From Woeseiaceae bacterium (GTDB taxonomy: Bacteria > Pseudomonadota > Gammaproteobacteria > Steroidobacterales > Woeseiaceae): a stretch of 24,453 bases of DNA. The translations under genes and the position numbers were made by a program. The notes beneath the pieces are model-generated. The model was given only the letters and a program-made list of their open reading frames with translations, ran no database searches and was not told where the DNA came from. Of the stretch, positions 15,229 to 22,791 are shown piece by piece. The stretch lies in NCBI GenBank assembly GCA_013138675.1, contig WTCH01000358.1, positions 1 through 24,453 of the forward strand, in the 5' to 3' direction. Positions within the stretch are counted from its first letter, which is position 1; every line of letters starts with the position of its first letter.

Positions 15229-15355
15229 AGTGTTACCGGGTGATTTCCGCAAGGGCTGACTTTGTTACATTGTGTTTCGAGTACGGGTCCGAAAGTGACC
15301 AGTCTCCGACACGTAAACGACTAGAATTGGTGGCCTCTATCAAAAGGAACGCACC

Positions 15356-15823
15356 ATGGATTTTCAAATTTCTGCCCTTAGTGTGGATCAGTTCAGTCAC
15401 CTGTTCGGAAAGGATAAAGAGGCGCTGGCGAAGCAAGGGGTCGAGCGGGTTATTGCGGACGGCAAGCCGGGCTATCCTTGTCGCGTGTCATTGCAGGATG
15501 CTGAGATTGGCGAAAAGGTGCTGCTACTGAACTTTGAACATCAACCGGCGCCAACACCGTACCGGTCAAGTCACGCGATTTACGTTCGTGAGCGGGCCAA
15601 GCAGGCCATGCCGGATAAGAATGAAGTCCCTGAAATGTTCAGGCATCGATTGCTTTCTGTTCGCGCCTTCGATGCGTCAGGGAGGATCATCGATGCGGAT
15701 GTCGTCGACGGTGAGTGTCTTGAATCGTTGATGGAGGACATGCTGCGAAACGAATCAGCCGACTACCTTCACATACACAATGCCAAGCTCGGTTGCTACG
15801 TGGCGAATGTCGAGCGTTGCTAG
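15356..15823 (+). CDS. DUF1203 family protein
   Basis: A 155-residue soluble protein matching the DUF1203 pattern throughout: an N-terminal MDFQISALSVDQFSHLF, then ADGKPGYPCRVSLQDAEIGE, LLLNFEHQPAPTPYRSSHAIYVRE, and a C-terminal YLHIHNAKLGCYVANVE. These conserved His, Tyr and Cys residues are characteristic of the family, but no activity is known. The length is full. The Shine-Dalgarno AAGGAAC precedes the ATG. The gene ends one base before the CCA end of the convergent tRNA-Ala gene. Confidence 0.85.
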   Translation: MDFQISALSVDQFSHLFGKDKEALAKQGVERVIADGKPGYPCRVSLQDAEIGEKVLLLNFEHQPAPTPYRSSHAIYVRERAKQAMPDKNEVPEMFRHRLLSVRAFDASGRIIDADVVDGECLESLMEDMLRNESADYLHIHNAKLGCYVANVERC

Positions 15824-15824
15824 A

Positions 15825-15900
15825 TGGTGGAGCCGAGGAGGATCGAACTCCCGACCTCTGCGTTGCGAACGCAGCGCTCTCCCAGCTGAGCTACGGCCCC
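15825..15900 (-). tRNA. tRNA-Ala (anticodon CGC)
   Basis: The 76-nt gene folds as a full cloverleaf with encoded CCA. The acceptor stem is GGGGCCG/CGGCTCC with a G3:U70 pair, the alanine identity element. The D arm is GCTC...GAGC, the anticodon stem CTGCG/CGCAG with loop TTCGCAA (anticodon CGC, reading GCG), and the T arm GGGAG-TTCGATC-CTCCT. A -10-like TATATT (15918-15913) with a GC-rich discriminator lies just upstream. Confidence 0.96.
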
Positions 15901-16187
15901 GAACCAGCGGCCAATATAGCCTGAATTTGGCCTGGCATCACGTTCCTCCATACAGCGAGGCAGCAGCATTGGCGTAGTCGACCGAGGCTTTGAGGATGAT
16001 AAGAATTGCCGCGACTAATCCGGCGGTCTTCGCAGTGCTGTGTTCTCTGATTCGGATTATGTTAACCACGTAGTAAAAACTCCAATTTGAACTATGCTTG
16101 GGAGATAACAAAGATAAAGTCAAAACCGCCTAGGTCGAACAATGGTCAGGCTCTGAGCGAAAACCAGTGCGTATTGAGGATCTTGGA
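15901..16187. other. Intergenic region between tRNA-Ala and ATPase-FHA gene
   Basis: This is 287 bp, more AT-rich than its flanks. On the minus side it holds the tRNA promoter region, with the -10 near 15913-15918 inside an inverted repeat GGCCAA-N12-TTGGCC (15909-15932). On the plus side it must hold the promoter of the ATPase-FHA gene. A TTGAAC hexamer near 16086 is the only -35-like element, with a poor -10. A 61-codon minus frame with a TTG start crosses it but has no ribosome-binding site and is not called. Confidence 0.4.
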
Positions 16188-17432
16188 ATGCAGGCAACGC
16201 CATTTCATGCGCGTGGCCAACCGGTAGTCTTTGTTCACTATCAAGCACAGCAAGCCGCTGACAAATTTCTCCAAAGGGTATTAGAAGACAACCGCGGTAT
16301 TGGGATACTTTCTGGAATCGAGTCGTCTGGAAAGACAACCATCGTCAATCATTTTGTTCGAAATTTGCCGGCGAATATCCCTGTCGCCGTAGTCGATGCG
16401 ACTGGAATCGTTGCAAGCGAACTGCTAGCAGCAATTCTGACGCAATTCGGCTGCGAGGGTCCGATTCAATTGACCGACGACCTGTTAAACCTGCTTAAGA
16501 AATTCGTCGTCCAGGACATACAGTCAAACCAGGCACCGTTGCTTGTATTGGAAAATATCAACAATTTGGATCTGATCGGGCTGCGCGTTCTTTGCGAGCT
16601 AGCCACACTGACCAATCATCAACGATTCGCGTTGCGGTTCATTCTAGTGAACAAACGTGCTTGTTCCCGCATCATTGATTCGCCGAAGATAGCCCCGATC
16701 CGTGCACGCCTGGTCGATACCTTTGAATTGGGGCCACTTACAGCAAGAGAGGCATTGAAATATCTACATGCGAAGCTGCGAGCAAGCGGCTTGGTTCACC
16801 CACATCGCATCTTGCCGATCGCCACATGCGTTGAATTGCACAGGGAATCCGGTGGTTGGCCGGGCGAACTGGATAGCCTGGTATTGCGTGCCATCGAGCA
16901 GGCAGATGGGTTGCCCATCCGGGGTGAGCATATCAACGCGCTCGCCGCTCAAGGGCCGCCAGATAGCGACGCGGACTCCTCGACAGCTGATCGAAATTTT
17001 GATCGGGACGTGCCAAAGCTTTTGGTTACGATGAACGGAAAATTGCTACAAGAATTCGGGGTGACACAACCGAAAGTGTCGATCGGTCGGGCGCGTCAAA
17101 ATGATCTTGTCATGACGAATCAGTACGTAAGCAAATATCATGCCTTGTTGATCTTCAAGAACAGCACGATGATTCTAGTGGATCTCAAGAGTGCAAATGG
17201 AATCTACGTCAACTCGCGCCGTGTGCGCAGTGCAGTACTGCGGCATGATGATGTAATACAGATCGGCAACCACCGCATTAAGATTTTTCATCCGTCAAGC
17301 CGCGTGGGAGTCGCAAATTCGGAGCCCGATCATGCGGATACGTCAATACTGAAAACGGTTGCGGACATGCGCCGGGCAGTCACCAGGAAAATTCTGCCTT
17401 ATGCGTCTACAAAACGGCGCAGGTCGAAATGA
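16188..17432 (+). CDS. ExeA-like AAA ATPase fused to FHA domain
   Basis: With the ATG at 16188 the protein has 414 residues; GAGGA 7 nt upstream decides this start over a GTG at 16167. The N-terminal AAA ATPase (about 1-260) resembles ExeA/GspA/MshM-type ATPases, opening with MQATPFHARG. It has Walker A GIESSGKT (43-50) and Walker B LLVLENI. A C-terminal FHA domain (about 288-370) keeps the phosphothreonine-binding signature: IGRARQND, SKYHALL, LKSANGIYVN and DDVIQIG. The tail is basic (TKRRRSK). ExeA-type ATPases help assemble secretin or pilus complexes through peptidoglycan. The FHA domain implies docking to phosphothreonine. No secretion or pilus genes and no Ser/Thr kinase are in the window. 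Confidence 0.82.
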   Translation: MQATPFHARGQPVVFVHYQAQQAADKFLQRVLEDNRGIGILSGIESSGKTTIVNHFVRNLPANIPVAVVDATGIVASELLAAILTQFGCEGPIQLTDDLLNLLKKFVVQDIQSNQAPLLVLENINNLDLIGLRVLCELATLTNHQRFALRFILVNKRACSRIIDSPKIAPIRARLVDTFELGPLTAREALKYLHAKLRASGLVHPHRILPIATCVELHRESGGWPGELDSLVLRAIEQADGLPIRGEHINALAAQGPPDSDADSSTADRNFDRDVPKLLVTMNGKLLQEFGVTQPKVSIGRARQNDLVMTNQYVSKYHALLIFKNSTMILVDLKSANGIYVNSRRVRSAVLRHDDVIQIGNHRIKIFHPSSRVGVANSEPDHADTSILKTVADMRRAVTRKILPYASTKRRRSK

Positions 17433-17455
17433 GTCGGACGTCCCTTCGCCGCTAG

Positions 17456-17662
17456 TTAAAATAACCGTCGTGACGCAAATACGCTCGGGCCCATTGTCTG
17501 ACGCAATGGTTTTTCTGCCGCTTTGACATTCACGATATTATTCTCTTGCGTGTCAAGGCAAAACTCATTCACGAGTGAGGCGCGGCGAGAATACGATTGG
17601 ACACAGGACTTACCTTCACCGAATGTTTCGTCGTTTTGCTTAGTATTTGTTTTAAGGCGCAC
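17456..17662 (-). CDS. Possible small protein, 68 aa, unknown
   Basis: From a GTG at 17662 the frame encodes 68 residues, preceded by a perfect GGAGGA (17674-17669) at 6-nt spacing. A TTG at 17665 is too close to it. The product is polar and basic with two Cys (SCVQ and EFCLD) and ends FASRRLF. It has no signal peptide or membrane segment and I recognise no family. The terminator-like sequence of the neighbouring plus-strand gene lies inside it, and codon use is not decisive. It could be a chance frame. Confidence 0.3.
   Translation of the reverse strand: MRLKTNTKQNDETFGEGKSCVQSYSRRASLVNEFCLDTQENNIVNVKAAEKPLRQTMGPSVFASRRLF
17491..17514 (+). terminator. Probable intrinsic terminator after ATPase-FHA gene
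   Basis: CCATTG-TCTGACG-CAATGG is followed directly by TTTTT on the plus strand, about 58 bp after the stop at 17432. The stem is only 6 bp, so termination may be partial. Confidence 0.5.
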
Positions 17663-17807
17663 CAAATTTCCTCCGTGAATTTGTCTCACTTCCCTTGCTA
17701 ACAAACACGAGTCAGTGAGTCATTTGGTTCCGCCATTGTTAGACAATCGACCCGATTATGTGAAGCCAACCGATTGCTATTGGCTGAAAGCAGACGCTGG
17801 GCACGCC

Positions 17808-18329
17808 CTACAAATAGGGAGTCTCGTCGATGTCGAACTCGATCTCATCGCTAGCGCTCGAGGGTAGTTTCGCCATTTGCTCACGCAGCATCTCGACGTG
17901 CTCGGTCTCCTCGTCTCGAAGCTCGGTGAACAGTTCCCGGACATCGGAATCGGTGATGCCCGGCAAGGCCATGTCATAGAAGTCGTAGGCCTTCTTCTCA
18001 GCGGCGAGCCCAACCTCGAACGCCTGCATGGTGGACATGCCGCGTCGCGGCGCCCCCATGTCCGGGGCCTCGATGTCGTACAGGTCGTCTAGTGTCAGCC
18101 GCGCAGGGGCATCACCGAACATAGTTTTGCGCCGGGCCTCCAGTTCCTGGCCGTGTTTGGCCTCGTTCTCGGCCATCGTCGCGAAGAAGGCTCCAGCATC
18201 GTAACCGCCGCTGCGGCCGAGCTGGGATGCGAACATCTGGTAACGGTGGCACGCCTCCAACTCGATAAGCTTCGCGAGATCTAAGGCATCCATTAGGCTG
18301 AGCTTGGACAGGTCAAGACTGGTGGACAT
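17808..18329 (-). CDS. Ferritin-like diiron protein (rubrerythrin-like)
   Basis: A 173-residue protein with a four-helix ferritin-like fold pattern. Helix 1 has LIELEACHRY (E23/E25), helix 2 AENEAKHGQE (E54/E56, H59), helix 3 LAAEKKAYDFY (E111), and helix 4 LRDEETEHVEML (E140/E141, H144). The paired ExxH motifs are typical diiron ligands in the rubrerythrin superfamily. No C-terminal CxxC rubredoxin domain is present; the tail is acidic instead (DEIEFDIDETPYL). Peroxide reduction or iron handling is plausible but not shown. The Shine-Dalgarno AGGAG precedes the ATG. It lies 142 bp downstream of apaH on the same strand and may have its own promoter; a TTGACA hexamer at 18402-18397 lacks a good -10. 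Confidence 0.78.
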   Translation of the reverse strand: MSTSLDLSKLSLMDALDLAKLIELEACHRYQMFASQLGRSGGYDAGAFFATMAENEAKHGQELEARRKTMFGDAPARLTLDDLYDIEAPDMGAPRRGMSTMQAFEVGLAAEKKAYDFYDMALPGITDSDVRELFTELRDEETEHVEMLREQMAKLPSSASDEIEFDIDETPYL

Positions 18330-18471
18330 TTGGTTGACTCCTGTTTGTATTATTTGCGTCGTTGAGTCAGTCGTTTTTGGACTCTTGGGCGATTTGTGTC
18401 AATTGGGACTAACCCTTACCAAGCGATGTCCGTTCTTGGCCAAAAGCAGCCGGTCATTTTCTGGAATACAA

Positions 18472-19290
<819 letters not shown>

Positions 19291-19304
19291 GCTCGAATGA
19301 CTAC

Positions 19305-19685
19305 CTAGTGCAGGACGCCCGGAACCGCAAGCGTGAACGGCGCGATCGGCGCATCGAAATTCACACCGTTGTCGGCTTCCATGCGGTACAGGCCCTGCAT
19401 CGCGCCTACTGGTGTTTCAAGAACCGCGCCCGACGAGTAGCGAAATTCCTCGCCCGGGTTCAGGTGTGGTTGCTCACCTACGACACCGTCACCGGTCACT
19501 TCCTGCACCTTGCCATTGGCATCCGTAATGATCCAGTGACGGCTGATCAGGCGTGCGGGGACATCACCGTTATTGGTGATCGTAATCGTGTACGCGAACA
19601 CGTAACGATCGGAAGATGGCTCGGATTGCTCGTCCACGTAGTCGGTGGCGACCTGGATCCGAATGTCGCAGGTGTTTTCATCCAT
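19305..19685 (-). CDS. apaG: ApaG protein
   Basis: A 126-residue ApaG-family single-domain beta-sandwich. The conserved features are YVFAYTITITNNGDVPARLISRHWIITDANG, then VVGEQPHLNPGEEFRYSSGAVLETPVG and a MxGxYRM-type strand. The protein is historically linked to Co2+/Mg2+ resistance; its molecular function is still unsettled. It lies 4 bp after rsmA and 14 bp before apaH. Confidence 0.95.
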   Translation of the reverse strand: MDENTCDIRIQVATDYVDEQSEPSSDRYVFAYTITITNNGDVPARLISRHWIITDANGKVQEVTGDGVVGEQPHLNPGEEFRYSSGAVLETPVGAMQGLYRMEADNGVNFDAPIAPFTLAVPGVLH

Positions 19686-19689
19686 GTGG

Positions 19690-20460
19690 CTATTCTAACG
19701 TATTCGCCAGCTGGACATACTCTGCAATCGAGATCGCCTCCGGGCGCAGTCCCGGGTCGATACCAACAAACCTGAGCGTTTCCTCATCCACTACGTTGCG
19801 AAGTGAGTTGCGGATCGTCTTACGCCGCTGGCTAAACGCCTGGGCAACGAGGCCAGATAGACGTTTTTCATCGTTGATGTCGTAGGTTCCTGCGGGTAAC
19901 GGCACGAGTCGTACGATGGCCGATGTCACGTCGGGCGGTGGATCAAAAGCACTGCGGTCGACTTCGAAGAGGGACTCGATGTCGAAGTGGCAGCCAAGCA
20001 TGATGGTGAGCCTGCCATAAGTTTTACTGCCGGGTTCGGCGGCCATGCGATCGACGACTTCCTTTTGCAACATGAAATGCATGTCGACAATGTCTTCCTT
20101 GAACTCAAGCAGGTGAAACATCAGCGGCGTGGATATGTTGTAGGGCAGATTGCCAACGATGCGCAGGTTGGTGCCCAGTGAACCGAAATCGAATTTGAGC
20201 GCGTCTCCCTCGTGAATAATGACATTGCCCGCATCGGCGTAATCACGTCGGAGCGTGGCGGCAAGATCACGGTCGAGTTCGACGGCATGCAGAGTGCCGG
20301 CCAGCCGTGCGAGTGATTTGGTCATCGCGCCCTGGCCCGGGCCGATCTCCACGACAACATCGTCGCTACCTGCGCGGATCGCGTCGATGATCGCGCCGAC
20401 CACGCCCGGATCGATGAGGAAGTGTTGGCCGAAGCGCTTTCTGGGACGGTGTGGGCTCAT
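19690..20460 (-). CDS. rsmA: 16S rRNA dimethyladenosine transferase
   Basis: A 256-residue enzyme (KsgA) that dimethylates A1518 and A1519 (E. coli numbering) near the 3' end of 16S rRNA during small-subunit assembly. The N-terminus RKRFGQHFLID is typical. The SAM-binding motif is EIGPGQGAMTKSL, and the catalytic motif IV is NLPYN. The C-terminal domain includes FSQRRKTIRNSL. The start overlaps the pdxA stop by ATGA. Confidence 0.97.
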   Translation of the reverse strand: MSPHRPRKRFGQHFLIDPGVVGAIIDAIRAGSDDVVVEIGPGQGAMTKSLARLAGTLHAVELDRDLAATLRRDYADAGNVIIHEGDALKFDFGSLGTNLRIVGNLPYNISTPLMFHLLEFKEDIVDMHFMLQKEVVDRMAAEPGSKTYGRLTIMLGCHFDIESLFEVDRSAFDPPPDVTSAIVRLVPLPAGTYDINDEKRLSGLVAQAFSQRRKTIRNSLRNVVDEETLRFVGIDPGLRPEAISIAEYVQLANTLE

Positions 20461-21440
20461 GCGGCGGCCAGCTCAGCGGCAAGCCGTATGGCGTGCAGCA
20501 GGCTGCCGTTGTCAGCCTGCCCGGTGCCGGCAAGGTCCAGAGCTGTACCGTGGTCGACAGATGTTCGAATGATGGGCAGGCCAAGCGTCACGTTGACGGC
20601 GTTTCCGAAACCGGCGTACTTGAGTACCGGCAATCCCTGGTCGTGATACATGGCGAGTACGGCGTCCTTGTGCCCGGCGGCGGGTGTAAATGCTGTATCA
20701 GCCGGCAACGGACCACGCACGTTGATTCCACGAGTGACAAACTCGTCAACGACCGGCGCAATGATGTCCGCGTCCTCGCTGCCAAGGTGGCCACTTTCAC
20801 CGGCATGTGGGTTGAGTCCGCAGACCACGATTTCCGGCTCGTCAATACCGAACCTGGACTGCAAGTCATCGACAAGGACCTGCAGCACTTTGCGCAGGCC
20901 TTTCCGGGTCAGGCTGTCCGGCACGTCGCGCAATGGCAGATGCGTACTTGCCAAAGCCACGCGCAAGTCACCGGTAACGAGCAGCATGACGGGCGATTGC
21001 GCGTCAGTCAGCTCTGCCAGGAATTCGGTGTGGCCGCTAAACGGTACACCGGCATCATTGATGACACTCTTCTGCAGCGGCGCTGTAACGAGGCCGGCGA
21101 ACTGTCCGTCGAGACATGCGGACACAGCGCGTCTTAGACCGTCGAGTAATGCCGGTGCGTTGGTCGGGTTCAGGCGGCCGCATTCCACCGGGGCAGGGAA
21201 GGGCTCTGAAATGACAAGTAATTCGCCGTTGGCGGCGTTCATGGTCGCAGCATCGGCGACGTCGATCTCGGTGATCGTGGTCTTGATGCCGGTCGCCTCA
21301 GCGCGCTCACGTAACAGATTCGCGTCCGAAATAACGACGACACCGCATGGCAATGGCTCATGCGCAAGAGTCAGGCAGAGCTCTGGCCCGATTCCGGCAG
21401 GTTCGCCGGCAGTAATGACTAGTGGTTTTTTAAAGGCCAC
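20457..21440 (-). CDS. pdxA: 4-hydroxythreonine-4-phosphate dehydrogenase
   Basis: A 327-residue enzyme of the DXP-dependent pyridoxal 5'-phosphate pathway, oxidising 4-phosphohydroxy-L-threonine with NAD. Signatures are ITAGEPAGIGPEL at the N-terminus, the metal-ligand region FSGHTEFLAEL (H137), LNPHAGESG and MYHDQGLP. The start is GTG, with no visible Shine-Dalgarno: a REP-like palindrome ends only about 6 bp upstream. The gene supplies the cofactor used by PLP enzymes such as the two lyases in this window. Confidence 0.96.
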   Translation of the reverse strand: MAFKKPLVITAGEPAGIGPELCLTLAHEPLPCGVVVISDANLLRERAEATGIKTTITEIDVADAATMNAANGELLVISEPFPAPVECGRLNPTNAPALLDGLRRAVSACLDGQFAGLVTAPLQKSVINDAGVPFSGHTEFLAELTDAQSPVMLLVTGDLRVALASTHLPLRDVPDSLTRKGLRKVLQVLVDDLQSRFGIDEPEIVVCGLNPHAGESGHLGSEDADIIAPVVDEFVTRGINVRGPLPADTAFTPAAGHKDAVLAMYHDQGLPVLKYAGFGNAVNVTLGLPIIRTSVDHGTALDLAGTGQADNGSLLHAIRLAAELAAA

Positions 21441-21446
21441 GGTTAG

Positions 21447-21472
21447 ATCGCGGCGACAAGCGCCGCTCCTAC
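21447..21472 (-). repeat. REP-like palindromic element
   Basis: On the minus strand the sequence starts GTAGGAGCGGCGC and continues through TTGTCGCCGCGAT. The stem is GCGGCG/CGCCGC (21466-21461 with 21455-21450) and the loop 5 nt. The GTAGGAGCGG head followed by a GC-rich hairpin is the layout of REP elements in pseudomonads and xanthomonads. The TAG of the head is the surA stop codon. Only one copy is seen in the window. Confidence 0.5.
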
Positions 21473-22785
21473 ACGCGTATCTCGACGAATGCTTCGTCTC
21501 TCAGGCGTTGCATCCACAACCGCGTTTCCTCGTCCATCTTGCTGTTCTGGATGCGGCCCACACAGTTGGTTACCTTGACATCCTCGGTGTTGTCGTAGAC
21601 ACGGCGATCAAGCACCTCGAGAATGTGCCAGCCAAAACGACTGCGAAATGGTTCGGAGACGACACCCAACTCCATGCGATCCACGACTTTCTCGAATTCC
21701 GGCACGAATGTTCCGGGTCCCGACCAGCCCATGTCACCGCCGCTATTGGCAGACCCGGGATCGTCGGAAAGCAGTTTGGCGATCTCGCCGAAATCCTCGC
21801 CTTCGCCAATTCGTTCAACCGCATCATCGAGACGCTGTTTTGCTGTTTCGTCATCGATGATCTCGTTCGGCGTTACCAGGATGTGTCGAACCTGGACCTG
21901 GTTGATCTCGCTACGCTGGATGGCGCTACGCAAATCGTTGACCTTGACGATGTGGTAGCTGCTTGCACTGCGGAAGGGTTTGGAGACGGAACCCGCTTCA
22001 AGATTCACGACGACATCGGTATAGATGGTCGGCAACTGGCTGCCCTTCATCCAGCCGAGCGCACCGCCTTCAAGCGCCGTTTGTGCGGCGGAGTGGCTGA
22101 CCGCCATCTCGCCGAAGTCAGCGCCGTTTTGTAGTTGTTCGTAAATGTCCGCAACTTTGGCCTGGATATCGGCGACTTCGTCTGCTGTCGCGGACTCTGG
22201 GATTGATACCAGGATATGTGACAGGTTGTAATCAGACTCGACGGCAACATTGCCTTCGAGATCGGCAACGCACTGATCGATCTCTCGCGGCGACACCTGG
22301 ATACGGCGGCCGACTTCGATTTGCCGCAGTTGCTCGAGCGTCATTTCGCCACGAAACTCTTCGCGAAACTTGCTGTAGTCGATACCGTCCTGTGCCAGCA
22401 TGGCTGGCATGTCCGCGAACGGGATACCGTTACTTGCCGCAAGTTGTTCGATTGCCTCGTTCAGCATCTGGTCGGAGATCTGCAGTCCAATGCGTTCAGC
22501 ACGCTGCAACTGAATCTCCTCCATTATCAGTCGCTCGAGTAACTGCTCCCGCAGCACATCGGGTGGCGGTAACTGCAAGGGCGGATCAGCCTGCGCGGCG
22601 CGTTCGATAATCATCGACGTCTGCTCGCGTAACTGGCTCTTAAGCACGACGCCCTCGTTGACGACGGCAGCAACACCGTCGAGGAAATCACCCGTTTCCG
22701 ACAGCTCGGCAGAGAGCGCCGGGTGCGCGACAGACAGGGCGCCGATCGCGCACAGGCTTGCGCATAACATATTGTTTCTAAACAC
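21469..22785 (-). CDS. surA: Periplasmic chaperone / peptidyl-prolyl isomerase SurA
   Basis: A 438-residue protein with a Sec signal peptide (residues 1-26, cleavage near LSA-E). It has an N-terminal chaperone domain (DGVAAVVNEGVVLKSQL..., about 35-180) and two parvulin domains starting at about 187 (LSHILVSIPES) and 300 (VRHILVTPNEI). A C-terminal helix ends in FVEIRV. SurA escorts unfolded outer-membrane proteins, including LptD, across the periplasm. The gene starts 6 bp after lptD. Its stop codon lies inside a REP-like repeat. Confidence 0.96.
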   Translation of the reverse strand: MFRNNMLCASLCAIGALSVAHPALSAELSETGDFLDGVAAVVNEGVVLKSQLREQTSMIIERAAQADPPLQLPPPDVLREQLLERLIMEEIQLQRAERIGLQISDQMLNEAIEQLAASNGIPFADMPAMLAQDGIDYSKFREEFRGEMTLEQLRQIEVGRRIQVSPREIDQCVADLEGNVAVESDYNLSHILVSIPESATADEVADIQAKVADIYEQLQNGADFGEMAVSHSAAQTALEGGALGWMKGSQLPTIYTDVVVNLEAGSVSKPFRSASSYHIVKVNDLRSAIQRSEINQVQVRHILVTPNEIIDDETAKQRLDDAVERIGEGEDFGEIAKLLSDDPGSANSGGDMGWSGPGTFVPEFEKVVDRMELGVVSEPFRSRFGWHILEVLDRRVYDNTEDVKVTNCVGRIQNSKMDEETRLWMQRLRDEAFVEIRV

Positions 22786-22791
22786 TATTTC

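Larger units (their letters stand above)
17433..17807. other. 375-bp gene-poor region
   Basis: It holds a probable terminator for the ATPase-FHA gene (17491-17514), one uncertain small minus-strand ORF (17456-17662) with a strong ribosome-binding site, and about 100 bp (17700-17807) downstream of the ferritin-like gene in which nothing stands out. The region is AT-richer than average. Confidence 0.4.

Noticed and set aside
15938..16123. 61-codon minus-strand frame with a hydrophobic segment, upstream of the tRNA
   Set aside because: It depends on a TTG start with no ribosome-binding site, has no internal Met, and overlaps the expected promoter regions of the tRNA and the ATPase-FHA gene.
15825..17807. 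Genomic island integrated at tRNA-Ala
   Set aside because: The tRNA 3' end, the usual attachment site, faces DUF1203 and not the AT-richer region. No integrase gene and no repeat of the tRNA end was found.
18330..18471. TTGACA at 18402-18397 as the ferritin-like gene promoter
   Set aside because: At 16-18 bp spacing the -10 positions are A/C-rich (CAAAAA-type) and match the consensus poorly, so no promoter feature was called.
20650..22134. 494-codon plus-strand frame opposite pdxA and surA
   Set aside because: It is a shadow frame; the opposite strand carries full pdxA and surA motifs, and this frame has a Ser/Arg/Pro-rich composition without domains.
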